NCBI GenBank assembly: GCA_945897515.1
Contig: CAMDFO010000020.1
Span: 1-64,000, forward strand
Source: Rhodoplanes serenus
Lineage (GTDB): Bacteria > Pseudomonadota > Alphaproteobacteria > Rhizobiales > Xanthobacteraceae
Direction of reading: 5' to 3'
DNA: 64,000 nt
Numbering within the stretch: the stretch's first letter is position 1; each line of letters opens with the position of its first letter. Below are positions 8,911 to 17,996 of this stretch, in pieces. The notes beneath the pieces were generated by a model. It was not told the origin of the DNA and made no database searches. It was given only the letters and a program-made list of their open reading frames with translations. The position numbers were made by a program, and so were the translations under genes.

Positions 8911-10131
8911 TCACCGCGCCCACGACAGGCTGAGCTTCTGCATCAGCGATGACGGTTGCGCAGCGGCAGTCTTGGCGGCCTGCGGAACGATCAGCTTCTT
9001 GAGCTGGGCGGTGATCTTGTTGCCCGGCTTCACCTCGTCGAGCGGAATGCCGCGGTCGATCGCCTCGCGCACAAGCCGGTAGTAATTGGGGATGACGGCC
9101 GCGAAATCCGCGCCCAGCGCCTGTTCGATGTCGGTCTTCTTGAGGCCGGGAGCGAACATCCTCTGCTCGAACCGGTTGACGATCACTTGCGGCTGCGGCC
9201 CGTTGCCCAGCCGTTCGCGGATCGCGGCGACAAGACCCTTGGCATGGCGCAAGCCGGGCACCGTCATTTCGCTGACGATGAAAAGCTTGTTGGAACCGAG
9301 CAGCACGGAGTCGGTCCAGGAGAACCAGGTGCGCGGCATGTCGATCACGACGTAGTCGAAGTTGGAAGAGACCAGGTCGAGCAGCCGGGTCACCATGTCG
9401 GGATCGAACGAGCGCATCTCGGCGGGGCGATTCGGCGCGGCGATAACCGCGAGCCCCGACGCATGATGCGACAGCATGATTTCCAGAAGCTGCTTGTCGA
9501 GACGTTCCGGCCGCGGCTCGATCTCCTTCAGGTCCAGGCGCGGCTCGAGATCGAGATAGTCGGCGCAGGCGCCGTGCTGGAAATCGAGGTCGACCAGGCA
9601 GGTGCTGGCACGCCCGCGCGGGCCGCTGTGGAGCAGCAGCAGCGCGGTCTGGATCGCCAGCGTGGTGACGCCAGCGCCGCCCACGGCGGGTAGGAATGTG
9701 GTGATCTGCGCTTCGGTCGCTTCCGAGGCGGTCGGCCGCGCCACCCGGGCGCAGGTGCGCACCAGTTCGACCGGCTGCATCGGCTTGACCAGGAAGTCCG
9801 CCACCCGCATCTGTAACAGGCGGCGCGCGACTTCGGCATCGAAGCTCTGCGTGACCACCACCACGGGCGGCCAGGCCCCGATCCGGATCATCAGCCGTTC
9901 GAGCGCCAGCATTTCCTCTTCGCGGGAGGCGTCGAGGTCGATGACGATAACGGTGATGCCGTCGACGCTGAAATTTTCACCGGCGCCGGTCACCGAGCCG
10001 TTGACGACACGCAGGTCGATCTGCGCGCTGGCGCCGAAGGTAGCGCGAACCTGTTCTTCGAACGCGGGGTCGGCGGTAAGCACCGCCACACCGGTCCGGT
10101 TCGCCGAGCTCGTTGACCGAGTCATTCTCAT
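8911..10131 (-). CDS. cpaE: Pilus assembly/localisation ATPase CpaE
   Basis: A 406-residue protein with an N-terminal receiver-like domain lacking a clear phospho-acceptor setting (to about residue 135) and a C-terminal MinD/ParA-type ATPase domain. The P-loop is the deviant form AVGGAGVTTLAIQ, without the usual Lys, as is common in CpaE. FDYVVIDMPRTW is the Walker B-like strand. CpaE positions the pilus machine at the cell pole in Caulobacter. ATGs at both 10131 and 10125 are possible starts. Confidence 0.92.
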   Translation of the reverse strand: MRMTRSTSSANRTGVAVLTADPAFEEQVRATFGASAQIDLRVVNGSVTGAGENFSVDGITVIVIDLDASREEEMLALERLMIRIGAWPPVVVVTQSFDAEVARRLLQMRVADFLVKPMQPVELVRTCARVARPTASEATEAQITTFLPAVGGAGVTTLAIQTALLLLHSGPRGRASTCLVDLDFQHGACADYLDLEPRLDLKEIEPRPERLDKQLLEIMLSHHASGLAVIAAPNRPAEMRSFDPDMVTRLLDLVSSNFDYVVIDMPRTWFSWTDSVLLGSNKLFIVSEMTVPGLRHAKGLVAAIRERLGNGPQPQVIVNRFEQRMFAPGLKKTDIEQALGADFAAVIPNYYRLVREAIDRGIPLDEVKPGNKITAQLKKLIVPQAAKTAAAQPSSLMQKLSLSWAR

Positions 10132-10161
10132 GAACGTGCACTCACTTTAGAAACCACTCGC

Positions 10162-10533
10162 TCAGGGCTTGCCGCCGCCGACCTGTGCGGCCGGCGCCGA
10201 CGACGCCTGGCTGTTGGAAGCGGATTGCGCCGCCTGCTGGGCCTGGGTGTAGGCGACCGAGCTGGTGGTGGCGTTGACCGGCGGGATGATGCGGCCGGTG
10301 CGGTAGCGTTCCGCCGCGGTCTGCATCTTTTCGCCGTCGTGGGTGATGTTGCGATTGGCGCTGGCCGGCGACCACGGATCGATCATATGCGTCGCCCGGT
10401 TGGCCGCCATCGCCTCGCCCGACGCAAGCGAAACGCTCTCGCGACGGTCGAAGTAGATGTCGGAGCATCCGCCGAGCATCGCGCTCAGCATCGCGGCCGC
10501 CGCGACCGCCTTAGTTCCGGACCGAGACCACAT
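10162..10533 (-). CDS. Small CpaD-like pilus-locus lipoprotein
   Basis: A 123-residue exported lipoprotein: a basic start (MWSRSGTKAV), a hydrophobic Ala-rich core and the lipobox MLGGC. The mature part has DRRESVSLASGEAMAANRA, MIDPWSPASANRNI and QTAAERYRTGRIIPP, as in the CpaD-type proteins found between cpaC and cpaE in Rhizobiales, then a Gln/Ala/Ser-rich tail. Full CpaD proteins are about 200 residues, so this is a short version. The ATG at 10533 opens the signal peptide and overlaps the end of cpaC by 23 bp. Confidence 0.8.
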   Translation of the reverse strand: MWSRSGTKAVAAAAMLSAMLGGCSDIYFDRRESVSLASGEAMAANRATHMIDPWSPASANRNITHDGEKMQTAAERYRTGRIIPPVNATTSSVAYTQAQQAAQSASNSQASSAPAAQVGGGKP

Positions 10534-12145
10534 TGGTGCCTCCCTTCGGCAGGTCGAGAGCGTGGCCGGTGAATTCACGCGAAGGAACGCCGGCCGAAGT
10601 CCGAGCCGCGCCCGGCAGGATTTCGGTCTTGCCCATCAGGAACAGGTCGGCGTCGTTGGGCGGCAGCGAGGTGTCGAGCGGGGTCTTGATCACGTCGCCG
10701 GGTCGCGCCGGGCGAACCAGCCGCGGGGTCACGATGATCGCGAGGTCGGTCTCGTTCTTCTGGTACGACGTGCTGCGGAACAGCGCGCCGAGCACCGGAA
10801 TATCGCCGAGCCATGGCAGTTGCGAGATGGCGTTCTGTCCGTTGCTTTGCAGCAGGCCGCCGATCACGAAGCTCTGGCCGTCGCGCAGCTCGACGGTGGT
10901 CGAGGCGCGCCGGACGATCAGCGGCGGCACCGAGATGCCGGCCACCTGCACCGGATGGCTGATGTCAAGCTGGCTGACTTCGGGCTCGATCTTGAGGTTG
11001 ATCAAGCCGCCGCCCAGCACAGTGGGCGTGAACGCCAAGCCGACGCCATAGCGCTTGAATTCGATGGTGACCTGCCCGAGCGCGCCAGGCACCGGCACCG
11101 GAAATTCGCCGCCCGCGAGGAAGCTTGCGGTATCGCCGGAGAGTGCGACGAGATTGGGCTCGGCCAGACTGCGCGCAACACCCCTCTGCTCCAGAGCGTT
11201 GATCAACAAGTCGGTCGACACCCCGCCGGCGATGATGCGGCTCAACATGAAGCCGAACGGCGCCGTGCCGGACAGCACGCCGGCGGCGACGATCGGAGAG
11301 ACCGGCAACGCTGTCGGCGAGATGTTGGCGCCCGACGGCGACACGCCATTGAATTGTGGCGCATCGGGTTGCATGAAGTTCCGGCCGCCGGTCACCGGAA
11401 GCTGGTTGGCCGGAAGCCGATTGCCGCTGTTGATGATGCTGTTGCTGCCGAACCGGTTCCACTGCACGCCGAGCTCGCGGCCAGCCTGCCGGGTCGCCTC
11501 GACGAAGCGGACCTCCAGCATGACCTGCTGCGGCTGCAGCACCTGCACGGTGTTGATGACCTCCGGGCCGAACTGCTTGGCGATCGTCACGGCGCGGTCG
11601 AGCGTCACGGCGTCGGGCGAAGTCCCCGAAAGCATGATGCGGCCGTTGACCGCGGTGACCTTCAGACTGGCGTAGGGAAACCGCTTCTTGATTTCGGACT
11701 GCAACAGCGAGGTGTCGTAGATCACCTCGACGTCGAACACGCCGATCAGCCGCTTGCCTTCGGCATAGACCGACACCCGGGTGGTGCCGTTCTTCTTGCC
11801 GAGGATCGAGAGCGCGCGATCGGTCAGCGGGTTGACGTCCGCGACGTCGGGGTCGCCGACGGTGATCTCGACGAAACTCGTGTCGGTGCGCACATCCTCG
11901 GATTTGCCGATATAGACGGGGACCGTCACCGAGCGCTTCAGTGCGCCGATCTGGAGAAGGCGCTGCGCCTGCGCTTCCCCGATCGCACCGGGGATGCACG
12001 GGCCGGCGAGCGTCATGATCGCCGCTGCGACCAGCGGAAGGAGGAGCGGGCGGCGGCGCGTCGGCCGCCGCCCTTGGTTTTTTTGGCTCCTGTCCGATTG
12101 CCGCAGGCTTTCGCATGCGACTCGGCACGCTCTCCCAGTAATCAC
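10511..12145 (-). CDS. cpaC: Tad pilus outer-membrane secretin CpaC (RcpA)
   Basis: A 544-residue secretin. It has an N-terminal signal sequence (RRRPLLLPLVAAAIMTLAG...AQAQ), an N-terminal pilus-type domain (about 60-140), a BON-like domain and the secretin core ending in ELRDGQSFVIGGLLQSNGQN and LPWLGDIPVLGALFRS, which is the secretin signature. It forms the outer-membrane pore for the pilus. The GTG at 12145 was preferred because GGGGAG stands 6 bp before it; TTG and ATG codons further upstream lack a binding site. It lies 55 bp after cpaB. Confidence 0.92.
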   Translation of the reverse strand: MITGRACRVACESLRQSDRSQKNQGRRPTRRRPLLLPLVAAAIMTLAGPCIPGAIGEAQAQRLLQIGALKRSVTVPVYIGKSEDVRTDTSFVEITVGDPDVADVNPLTDRALSILGKKNGTTRVSVYAEGKRLIGVFDVEVIYDTSLLQSEIKKRFPYASLKVTAVNGRIMLSGTSPDAVTLDRAVTIAKQFGPEVINTVQVLQPQQVMLEVRFVEATRQAGRELGVQWNRFGSNSIINSGNRLPANQLPVTGGRNFMQPDAPQFNGVSPSGANISPTALPVSPIVAAGVLSGTAPFGFMLSRIIAGGVSTDLLINALEQRGVARSLAEPNLVALSGDTASFLAGGEFPVPVPGALGQVTIEFKRYGVGLAFTPTVLGGGLINLKIEPEVSQLDISHPVQVAGISVPPLIVRRASTTVELRDGQSFVIGGLLQSNGQNAISQLPWLGDIPVLGALFRSTSYQKNETDLAIIVTPRLVRPARPGDVIKTPLDTSLPPNDADLFLMGKTEILPGAARTSAGVPSREFTGHALDLPKGGTNVVSVRN

Positions 12146-12200
12146 TTCAATCTCCCCACACATCTGTCCCAACCTTCCCCGTAGTCCTTTTGGCGTGCGG

Positions 12201-13073
12201 CTACCGTCCCCCGACGGTCGCCGCCTGCAGATTGGTGCTTTCGATCGGCACGTTGTATTCTTGTCGAGTCGCGGCCCGGTTCACCGACACCGTGGCGGTG
12301 TTGGTTGCGGCCTTGGGCTCCTGCGCGATCGGCGTCGTGGCGGTATCGAGATCGCTGATCGTGACCCGCCGCGTGTAGTCCGAATTGCCCTCACCGGCCT
12401 TGCGCAGCATCAGCGAGAGGTTCCCCACCGACGCGGCCAGCGAAATCTTCTGCGCGCCCCGCGTGTCGACCTCGAGCGTGACCGCCTTCGCGACCGAAGG
12501 CTTGTCGGCGCGCTCGTCGGCGATCTGGTCGATCGCGAGCACGCGCGCATTCTGCAGCACGACGTCGGTGGTCGCGGAGCCTTTGTCCATCTGCCGGGTG
12601 AGCTGAACGTCGACGCGGTCGCCCGGCAGAACGAAGCCGGCAACGCCATCGACGTCGTTGACGCGCACGGTGACGGCTTTCAGTCCATCGCGCAGCAGCG
12701 AAGACAGCGTGGCGCGCTGGCCCGCGCCGGTGATCTTGGTGCCGAGCACCGGCTCGTTGGTCTCGATCGCCGTAAGCACGACGCGCTTGCCGGCGGAGAG
12801 AATATCCGTGATCTTGGCGAAGGCGCCGGTCGGCAGCGCATTCTCCGGCCATTCCACTTCGCGCAGATTCTGCGCCGTCAGTTCGTGGCCGAAGCGCAAC
12901 GCCTTCGATGCGACGACGATCGTGCGGATGGACATCGGCTTCGTCTTGTTCTGTGCCTCGAGCGTCTTCATTCGCTGCTCAGCCTGGTTATTGAGCCAGG
13001 ACTGCGCGACGAAAACCGCGAGCAGGCCGAACACGACGGCAAACGCGATCATCACGATGGTGCTAACGCGCAC
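12201..13073 (-). CDS. cpaB: Pilus assembly protein CpaB (RcpC), SAF domain
   Basis: A 290-residue periplasmic protein with an uncleaved N-terminal membrane anchor (VMIAFAVVFGLLAVFVAQSWL). It carries a SAF domain (residues about 50-115, IVVASKALRFGHELTAQNLREVEWP) and the RcpC/CpaB domain with LPGDRVDVQLTR. CpaB works with the CpaC secretin, perhaps by binding peptidoglycan. The start is a GTG at 13073 with AAGGGA ahead of it. It is the first gene of the operon that runs down to tadD; no pilin or cpaA gene precedes it. Confidence 0.92.
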   Translation of the reverse strand: MRVSTIVMIAFAVVFGLLAVFVAQSWLNNQAEQRMKTLEAQNKTKPMSIRTIVVASKALRFGHELTAQNLREVEWPENALPTGAFAKITDILSAGKRVVLTAIETNEPVLGTKITGAGQRATLSSLLRDGLKAVTVRVNDVDGVAGFVLPGDRVDVQLTRQMDKGSATTDVVLQNARVLAIDQIADERADKPSVAKAVTLEVDTRGAQKISLAASVGNLSLMLRKAGEGNSDYTRRVTISDLDTATTPIAQEPKAATNTATVSVNRAATRQEYNVPIESTNLQAATVGGR

Positions 13074-13484
13074 GGAACGATCCCTTACAATTGACGCAAA
13101 ACTTTATGCGTTCTTGTGAAGTCCAATATCGAGGTTGGGTAGTATTGATTTGGTGAAACAAACCCAGCACTTCCAGCCATGCTGAACAGCAGTTGAAGCG
13201 GCATCGTTTATGAAGTGTGAGAAGCATCGCTCAACTTCGAGCGACCCTTGGGAATGCTGGGCAGGAAAAGATAAACCTTACTGCGCAGGTAAGGATGCGG
13301 GCGCTTCGAGGCCGATCAAGGTGACGGCTGCCGCATGCCGGATTGGCGTCGGTGGGCGAGCGCCCTCATCTGCCACACTGGTTTTTTGCTTGCAGCCCCA
13401 TGTTGATCGGCCTAATTCGGTGCGGCAACATGGCTAACGATCGTTAAGCCTGCACCGCCCGGGCAACAACAAGGGAACAAGACG
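13074..13484. other. Intergenic region between cpaB and the AhpD-like gene
   Basis: This 411-bp divergent spacer should contain the promoter of the pilus operon (left) and of the AhpD-like gene (right). I see no convincing gene in it. The left part is AT-richer and has ACGCA-N8-TGCGT at about 13096-13113. The right end holds a 12-bp palindrome, listed separately. Confidence 0.5.
13435..13446. promoter_or_regulatory. Palindromic operator candidate TAACGATCGTTA
   Basis: A perfect 12-bp palindrome, flanked by GGC and AAGCC so that the symmetry extends with one bulged base, lies 38 bp before the start codon of the AhpD-like gene. Its size and place suit a TetR- or similar-family repressor site. 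No regulator gene is next to it. Confidence 0.4.
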
Positions 13485-14147
13485 ATGAGCAAGCCTTACA
13501 TCAGCTACATCGATCCCGCGTCCATGAAGGACGCCGCCATGCTGGCAGAGATCGAACGCTGCCGGACCTACGGCACGCCGCGTCCCGAGAGCCAGGCAAT
13601 CCGCGCGCACGTGCCGAACGTGTTCTGGTCGTTCGCCAACTCATGGCGCGATGTGTTCCACACCGGCATTGCCGACCACGCGATCAAGGAGCTGTGCCGG
13701 CTTTATGTGTCGCGCTCGGTGTTGTGCGAGTTCTGCGGCAACCAGCGCTCGATCAAGGCTGCGACTGCGGGCGAGGTGATCGAGGATCACGTCAAGGACC
13801 TGATCAATTTCGAGTCCTCGACGCGCTACAATGAGAGGCAGAAGGCCGCACTGTCCTATGCCGAGGCGATCACCTGGGATCTGCCCGTGGACGACAAGTT
13901 CTGGGCTCGGTTGCACCGGAACTTCAGCGAGCCCGAGCTGGTCGAGATCGGCTATTTCATCGCGCTGACCATGGGACAGCAGCGCTGGCTGCGCACGCTG
14001 AACATCGAGCACCACCAGATCCTGCCGGGCGTGGACGGCTCGATGGCGCCGGGCTTTGAGGACATGGAGAAGCTCCAGCAATCCAAGGCGCAGCCTGACT
14101 ATTGGGCCAAAAGCGCGCCCAAGCCGCAGACCCAAGCCGCCGAGTGA
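13485..14147 (+). CDS. Carboxymuconolactone decarboxylase/AhpD-like protein
   Basis: A 220-residue all-helical protein of the CMD/AhpD superfamily. The motif SVLCEFCGNQRS (residues about 80-90) contains the CxxC pair used by AhpD-type peroxidases, with a downstream region RQKAALSYAEAITWD typical of the family. It could act as a peroxidatic or thiol-disulfide protein, or in ring cleavage as in true decarboxylases; the CxxC favours redox. The stop codon overlaps the GTG start of the next hydrolase (GTGA), so the two are translated together and probably act in one pathway. Confidence 0.75.
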   Translation: MSKPYISYIDPASMKDAAMLAEIERCRTYGTPRPESQAIRAHVPNVFWSFANSWRDVFHTGIADHAIKELCRLYVSRSVLCEFCGNQRSIKAATAGEVIEDHVKDLINFESSTRYNERQKAALSYAEAITWDLPVDDKFWARLHRNFSEPELVEIGYFIALTMGQQRWLRTLNIEHHQILPGVDGSMAPGFEDMEKLQQSKAQPDYWAKSAPKPQTQAAE

Positions 14148-15220
14148 GCAGTCCGACGACCGATCCGAGGGTCAAGTCGGCAACCGGCCATTGGGCGGCG
14201 CGGTTCGTCGCCAATGGCGTGGTGCTGACCGACTTCGAGGAGGTCACCGCCTCGCTCACCGCGTGGGAGGATTGGTGCAGCGCGTGGTCCGCACGCGCCG
14301 CCGTGCATGAGGATTTGGGACGAAAGGCGCTGACCGGCGGCCATCTGCTCAGCGCCGGCGAGCACCTGCAACGCGCCGGCGTCTATTACCACTTCGCCAA
14401 GTTCCTGTTCGTGCACGACCCGGCGCAGATGACGGCGGCGCATCGCAAGGCGGTCGACTGCCGCAACCTGGCGCTGCCGCATCTCACGCCGCCGGGCGAA
14501 CGCGTCGCGATCCCATACGAGGGCAAGAGCCTGTACGGCATCCTGCGCAAGCCGAACGGGGTCGCGCGGCCTCCGGTCATGTTGATGGCCTGCGGGCTGG
14601 ATTCCGCCAAGGAAGAGACCGACGCCTACGAGCAGCCCTATCTGGCGCGCGGCATCGCCACGCTGGTGTTCGACGGGCCGGGCCAGGGCGAAGGCGAAAC
14701 CGATTTCGCGATCCGCGGCGATTACGAGGTGGCCGTGAAGGCCGTGGTGGACTTCGTCGAGACCCGCGCCGATCTCGACCGGGACCGGATCGGGCTCTGG
14801 GGCGTCAGCCTTGGCGGTTATTACGCGCCGCGCGCGGCCGCCTACGAGCCGCGCGTGAAAGCCTGCATGGCGCTGGGCGGACCGTACGATTTCGGCACGG
14901 CCTGGGAAGGGTTGCCAGACCTGACCCGCGAGGCGTTCCGCGTGCGCAGCCGGATGGCGACCCTCGAAGATGCCAGGCGGCATGCCGCTACGCTGACGAT
15001 GAAGGACGCGGCGGCGCGCATCGCGTGCCCGATCTACATCATGAACGGCAAGCTCGACCGTATCGTGCCGTGGCGCGACACCGAGCGGCTGGCCCGCGAG
15101 GTCAAGGGACCGGTGGAGCTACTGCTAATCGAAGACGGCAACCACATCGCCAACAACCGCGCGTACCGCTGGCGATCCCATAGCGCTGACTGGATGGCGA
15201 AGCAGTTGCGGGCGAGCTGA
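14144..15220 (+). CDS. Alpha/beta hydrolase, DHPON-hydrolase/FrsA-like
   Basis: A 358-residue serine hydrolase with an N-terminal helical region (1-115) and an alpha/beta fold. The nucleophile elbow is WGVSLGGYY, the acid NGKLDRIVPW and the base EDGNHIANN. This architecture resembles 2,6-dihydroxypseudooxynicotine hydrolase, which breaks a C-C bond in nicotine breakdown, and the FrsA group. The GTG at 14144 was chosen because it overlaps the upstream TGA; a TTG 14 codons earlier lies inside the AhpD-like gene. The paired AhpD-like gene hints at a shared catabolic task, but the substrate is unknown. Confidence 0.8.
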   Translation: MSSPTTDPRVKSATGHWAARFVANGVVLTDFEEVTASLTAWEDWCSAWSARAAVHEDLGRKALTGGHLLSAGEHLQRAGVYYHFAKFLFVHDPAQMTAAHRKAVDCRNLALPHLTPPGERVAIPYEGKSLYGILRKPNGVARPPVMLMACGLDSAKEETDAYEQPYLARGIATLVFDGPGQGEGETDFAIRGDYEVAVKAVVDFVETRADLDRDRIGLWGVSLGGYYAPRAAAYEPRVKACMALGGPYDFGTAWEGLPDLTREAFRVRSRMATLEDARRHAATLTMKDAAARIACPIYIMNGKLDRIVPWRDTERLAREVKGPVELLLIEDGNHIANNRAYRWRSHSADWMAKQLRAS

Positions 15221-15228
15221 CGCTCGCT

Positions 15229-16275
15229 TTAAGTCGCCGTCCGTCCCGCGAGCGCCTTTCGCACCGCCGGCGCGACCCTGGTGCCGAACAGTTCGATCGA
15301 GCGCATCATCTTGTCGTGCGGCAGGAAGCCGACCGCCATCTGCATGAGATAACGCTGGTGGCCGAGATGCTCATGCTGGAACAGGATTTTCTCGATCACC
15401 TGCTCCGGGCTGCCGACCGTCAGGTGGCCGCGCAGCGTCAGACCGGCGTCGAACTGCGCCCGCGTGGTCGGCGGCCAGCCGCGCTCGCGCCCGATCCGCG
15501 TCATCTGCGCGGCGTAGCCCGGGAAGAAGGTATCAGCCGCGGCTTGCGAGGTTTCCGCGACAAAGCCGTGGGAGTTGATGCCGACCGGGATGGTTGACAG
15601 ATCGTGACCGGCGCGGCGCGCCGCCTCGCGATGCAGATCGACCAGCGGCGCGAAGCGCTCCGGCTGGCCGCCGATGATGGCGAGCGCCATCGGCAGGCCG
15701 AGCGTGCCGGCCCGCACGACCGAAGGCGGATTGCCGCCGACCGCGATCCATACCGGCAATGGGTCCTGGAGCGCGCGCGGATAGACGCCCTGCCCGGTCA
15801 GCGGCGCGCGAAGCCGGCCCGACCATGTGACGCGCTCGGCCGCGCGGACCTTGAGCAGCAGGTCGAGCTTTTCCGCGAACAGTTCGTCGTAGTCGTCGAG
15901 GCTCTGTCCGAACAGCGGGAACGACTCGATGAACGAGCCGCGCCCGACCATGATCTCGGCCCGTCCGCCGGACAACAGATCGAGCGTGGCGAAATCCTGG
16001 TACACCCGGATCGGATCGTCGGAGGACAGCACGGTTACAGCGCTAGTCAGCCGGATTTTGCCGGTACGCTCCGCGCCCGCGGCCAGAACGATTGCGGGCG
16101 CCGACGCGGCGAAGTCGGGGCGGTGATGCTCGCCGACGCCGAACACATCGAGGCCGACCTGATCCGCGAGCGCAATCTCCTCGATCAGATCGCGCAGCCG
16201 CTGGGCCGAACCGGTGGGCCTGCCGGTCGCCGGATCGGGAGCGGTGTCGGCGAACGTATAGATTCCGATTTCCAT
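15229..16275 (-). CDS. LLM-class flavin-dependent oxidoreductase
   Basis: A 348-residue luciferase-like (bacterial luciferase/F420 superfamily) monooxygenase. Typical segments are [11 protein letters not shown] near residue 50, [23 protein letters not shown], and a [12 protein letters not shown] flavin-contact region. These enzymes use reduced FMN to oxidise varied small molecules. The gene converges on the alpha/beta hydrolase with only 8 bp between stop codons. The substrate cannot be deduced. Confidence 0.87.
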   Translation of the reverse strand: MEIGIYTFADTAPDPATGRPTGSAQRLRDLIEEIALADQVGLDVFGVGEHHRPDFAASAPAIVLAAGAERTGKIRLTSAVTVLSSDDPIRVYQDFATLDLLSGGRAEIMVGRGSFIESFPLFGQSLDDYDELFAEKLDLLLKVRAAERVTWSGRLRAPLTGQGVYPRALQDPLPVWIAVGGNPPSVVRAGTLGLPMALAIIGGQPERFAPLVDLHREAARRAGHDLSTIPVGINSHGFVAETSQAAADTFFPGYAAQMTRIGRERGWPPTTRAQFDAGLTLRGHLTVGSPEQVIEKILFQHEHLGHQRYLMQMAVGFLPHDKMMRSIELFGTRVAPAVRKALAGRTAT

Positions 16276-16371
16276 GAAAAATTCACCATGCGGAGTCTCG
16301 ACCGATCATTGGGAGCGCCGCAAGGGATTGGCAACCTCCTGCGCGCAAAATGTTCTGCTGGAGCCCGCACG

Positions 16372-16887
16372 ATGAGCGCCAACAAGCTCGCCGGTCCGCG
16401 AGAAACCATCGTCATCGGGGCGATCGCAGCCGCAGTAGGGCTTTACTTCGTTCTGGTGTCGGTCGGCGTGCTGCCCGAACCCGGCAAGCGGGCACCCGGA
16501 GCGCCGTCCTGGATCGTGTTCTGCGCCGGGCTTGCCTTCCTGCTCGGCGGGCTGTCGGTGCTCGTCCGCGGCGTGACCGGCACACCCGACTCTCAAACGG
16601 AGCTGTCGCCAGCGACGCCGGTCTGGGCGCATGCGCTTTATCACCTCGTCGGCATCGCGATCGGCGTTTCGTTCGCCGCGGTCGGCACCTGGATCGCGTT
16701 CGGTGGCGGGCCGCGCCAGTTCAGCTTTTCCATGTCGTTCTTCGAAACCCGCAACGCTGGCGAAATGATCGGACGCACGGCGTTCGGCATCGGCGCGCTG
16801 ATCTGCTGGCTCTATGTCGCGGCCCTGACCGCGCGCGCCGCGCGCAAGCTGTTCGGCTCCAGCAAAGAAACGGCTAGCGGCCGCTGA
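16372..16887 (+). CDS. Small integral membrane protein, unknown function
   Basis: A 171-residue protein with four likely membrane helices: VIGAIAAAVGLYFVLVSVGV, WIVFCAGLAFLLGGLSVLV, HALYHLVGIAIGVSFAAVGT and IGRTAFGIGALICWLYVAAL. The ATG at 16372 was chosen because it starts just before the first helix; the longer open frame upstream overlaps the LLM gene antisense. I do not recognise a family. The last 14 bp overlap the convergent PEP-mutase-like gene. Confidence 0.65.
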   Translation: MSANKLAGPRETIVIGAIAAAVGLYFVLVSVGVLPEPGKRAPGAPSWIVFCAGLAFLLGGLSVLVRGVTGTPDSQTELSPATPVWAHALYHLVGIAIGVSFAAVGTWIAFGGGPRQFSFSMSFFETRNAGEMIGRTAFGIGALICWLYVAALTARAARKLFGSSKETASGR

Positions 16888-17740
16888 GAAATTCCTGCTG
16901 CTCGCACTTGACGTCGTCCTCCCGCAGCACGCGCTTTTGCAGCTCAGCCGGCGCGATGTTCTTCAGATCCTTCGGCTTGACGCCGTCGCGCAGCGCCTTG
17001 AGCGTCTCGTAGATGCCATTGACCGACGCCCAGAACGACTGGTGCCCCTGCAGGCAGACCTTGACGTTGCGCGCCGAGAGATAGTCGAGATCCAGCATCT
17101 CGTCCGGCACGCCGCCGAGAAACAGCGGCAGCTTCACGGCTTGTGCCACCGCGTCGAGCTGCTCGCGATTTTTCACGCCGGCCATGAACAGCATGTCGAC
17201 GCCGACGGACTCATACGCCTTCAGCCGCGCGATCGTGTCCTCGACGCCGGTGATGCCCATCGCGCTGGTGCGCCCAACAATGACCAGGCGTGGGTCCTGC
17301 CGGCCCGCGATAGCGGCTTTCATCTTGCCGACACCTTCGGCGATCGAAAGGAGATTGCCGTCGCCGCTGGCGCCGAACGGCGTCGGCAACTGCGTATCCT
17401 CGATGGTGAGGCCCGAAACGCCGGCGGTCTCCAGTTCCTCCACCGTGCGCTTGACGTTCATCGCGTTGCCGTAGCCATGGTCGGCATCGACCAGCAGCGG
17501 CAGCGTGCCGGCCCGGTTGATGCGATAGGCCTGTTCGGCAAATTCGGTGAGCGTCAGCACGCAGATGTCGGGCGCAGCCAGCACCGAGAACGAGGCCACC
17601 GAACCGGCGAACATCATCGCCTCGAAACCGAGATCGCCCGCGATGCGCGCCGATATGCCGTCGTACACCGACGCCGGATGGATGCAGCGATTGTTCTTGA
17701 GAAGGCCGCGCAAGCGCTCGCGACGGTCGGTCCAGTTCAT
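16874..17740 (-). CDS. Isocitrate lyase/PEP mutase superfamily (oxaloacetate decarboxylase-like)
   Basis: A 288-residue TIM-barrel enzyme. VYDGISARIAGDLGFEAMM and LLVDADHGYGNAMNVKRTVEELE are characteristic, with DADHGYG holding the metal-binding Asp. SGLTIEDTQLPTPFG replaces the Cys-bearing KKCGH loop of true isocitrate lyases, so lyase activity on isocitrate is unlikely. It best fits the group that includes Pseudomonas PA4872 oxaloacetate decarboxylase and related carbon-carbon lyases. It is monocistronic as far as can be seen. Confidence 0.82.
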   Translation of the reverse strand: MNWTDRRERLRGLLKNNRCIHPASVYDGISARIAGDLGFEAMMFAGSVASFSVLAAPDICVLTLTEFAEQAYRINRAGTLPLLVDADHGYGNAMNVKRTVEELETAGVSGLTIEDTQLPTPFGASGDGNLLSIAEGVGKMKAAIAGRQDPRLVIVGRTSAMGITGVEDTIARLKAYESVGVDMLFMAGVKNREQLDAVAQAVKLPLFLGGVPDEMLDLDYLSARNVKVCLQGHQSFWASVNGIYETLKALRDGVKPKDLKNIAPAELQKRVLREDDVKCEQQEFLSGR

Positions 17741-17996
17741 CGTTCATTGCCCCGGAAGGTTTGGAGAAAACAGCGGCCGGTGTTCTAGCACGTTAACCAC
17801 GCCATCCAACCGCCCTGCTGCCACATACGAAACGCGCTGCAGGCCGCGCAGTCGGGCCATGCATAAACGCCCGCTGGCTGAAAGGCTTTGATAACCGTGC
17901 CTCCGCAATAAGTCCCTTTATCCAGCCCGTTTCATCGCTTGTTTCGTTGCCAAGCATAGCGTTAAAGCGCCGGCCGGTCGGTATTCCGTTGGAATC

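Noticed and set aside
10457-12184. 575-codon plus-strand frame opposite cpaC
   Set aside because: Antisense shadow of the secretin gene; composition is typical of a GC-rich complementary frame.
13210-13437. 75-codon open frame between cpaB and the AhpD-like gene
   Set aside because: No ribosome binding site, atypical composition and no similarity to a Flp pilin, which would be the expected gene there.
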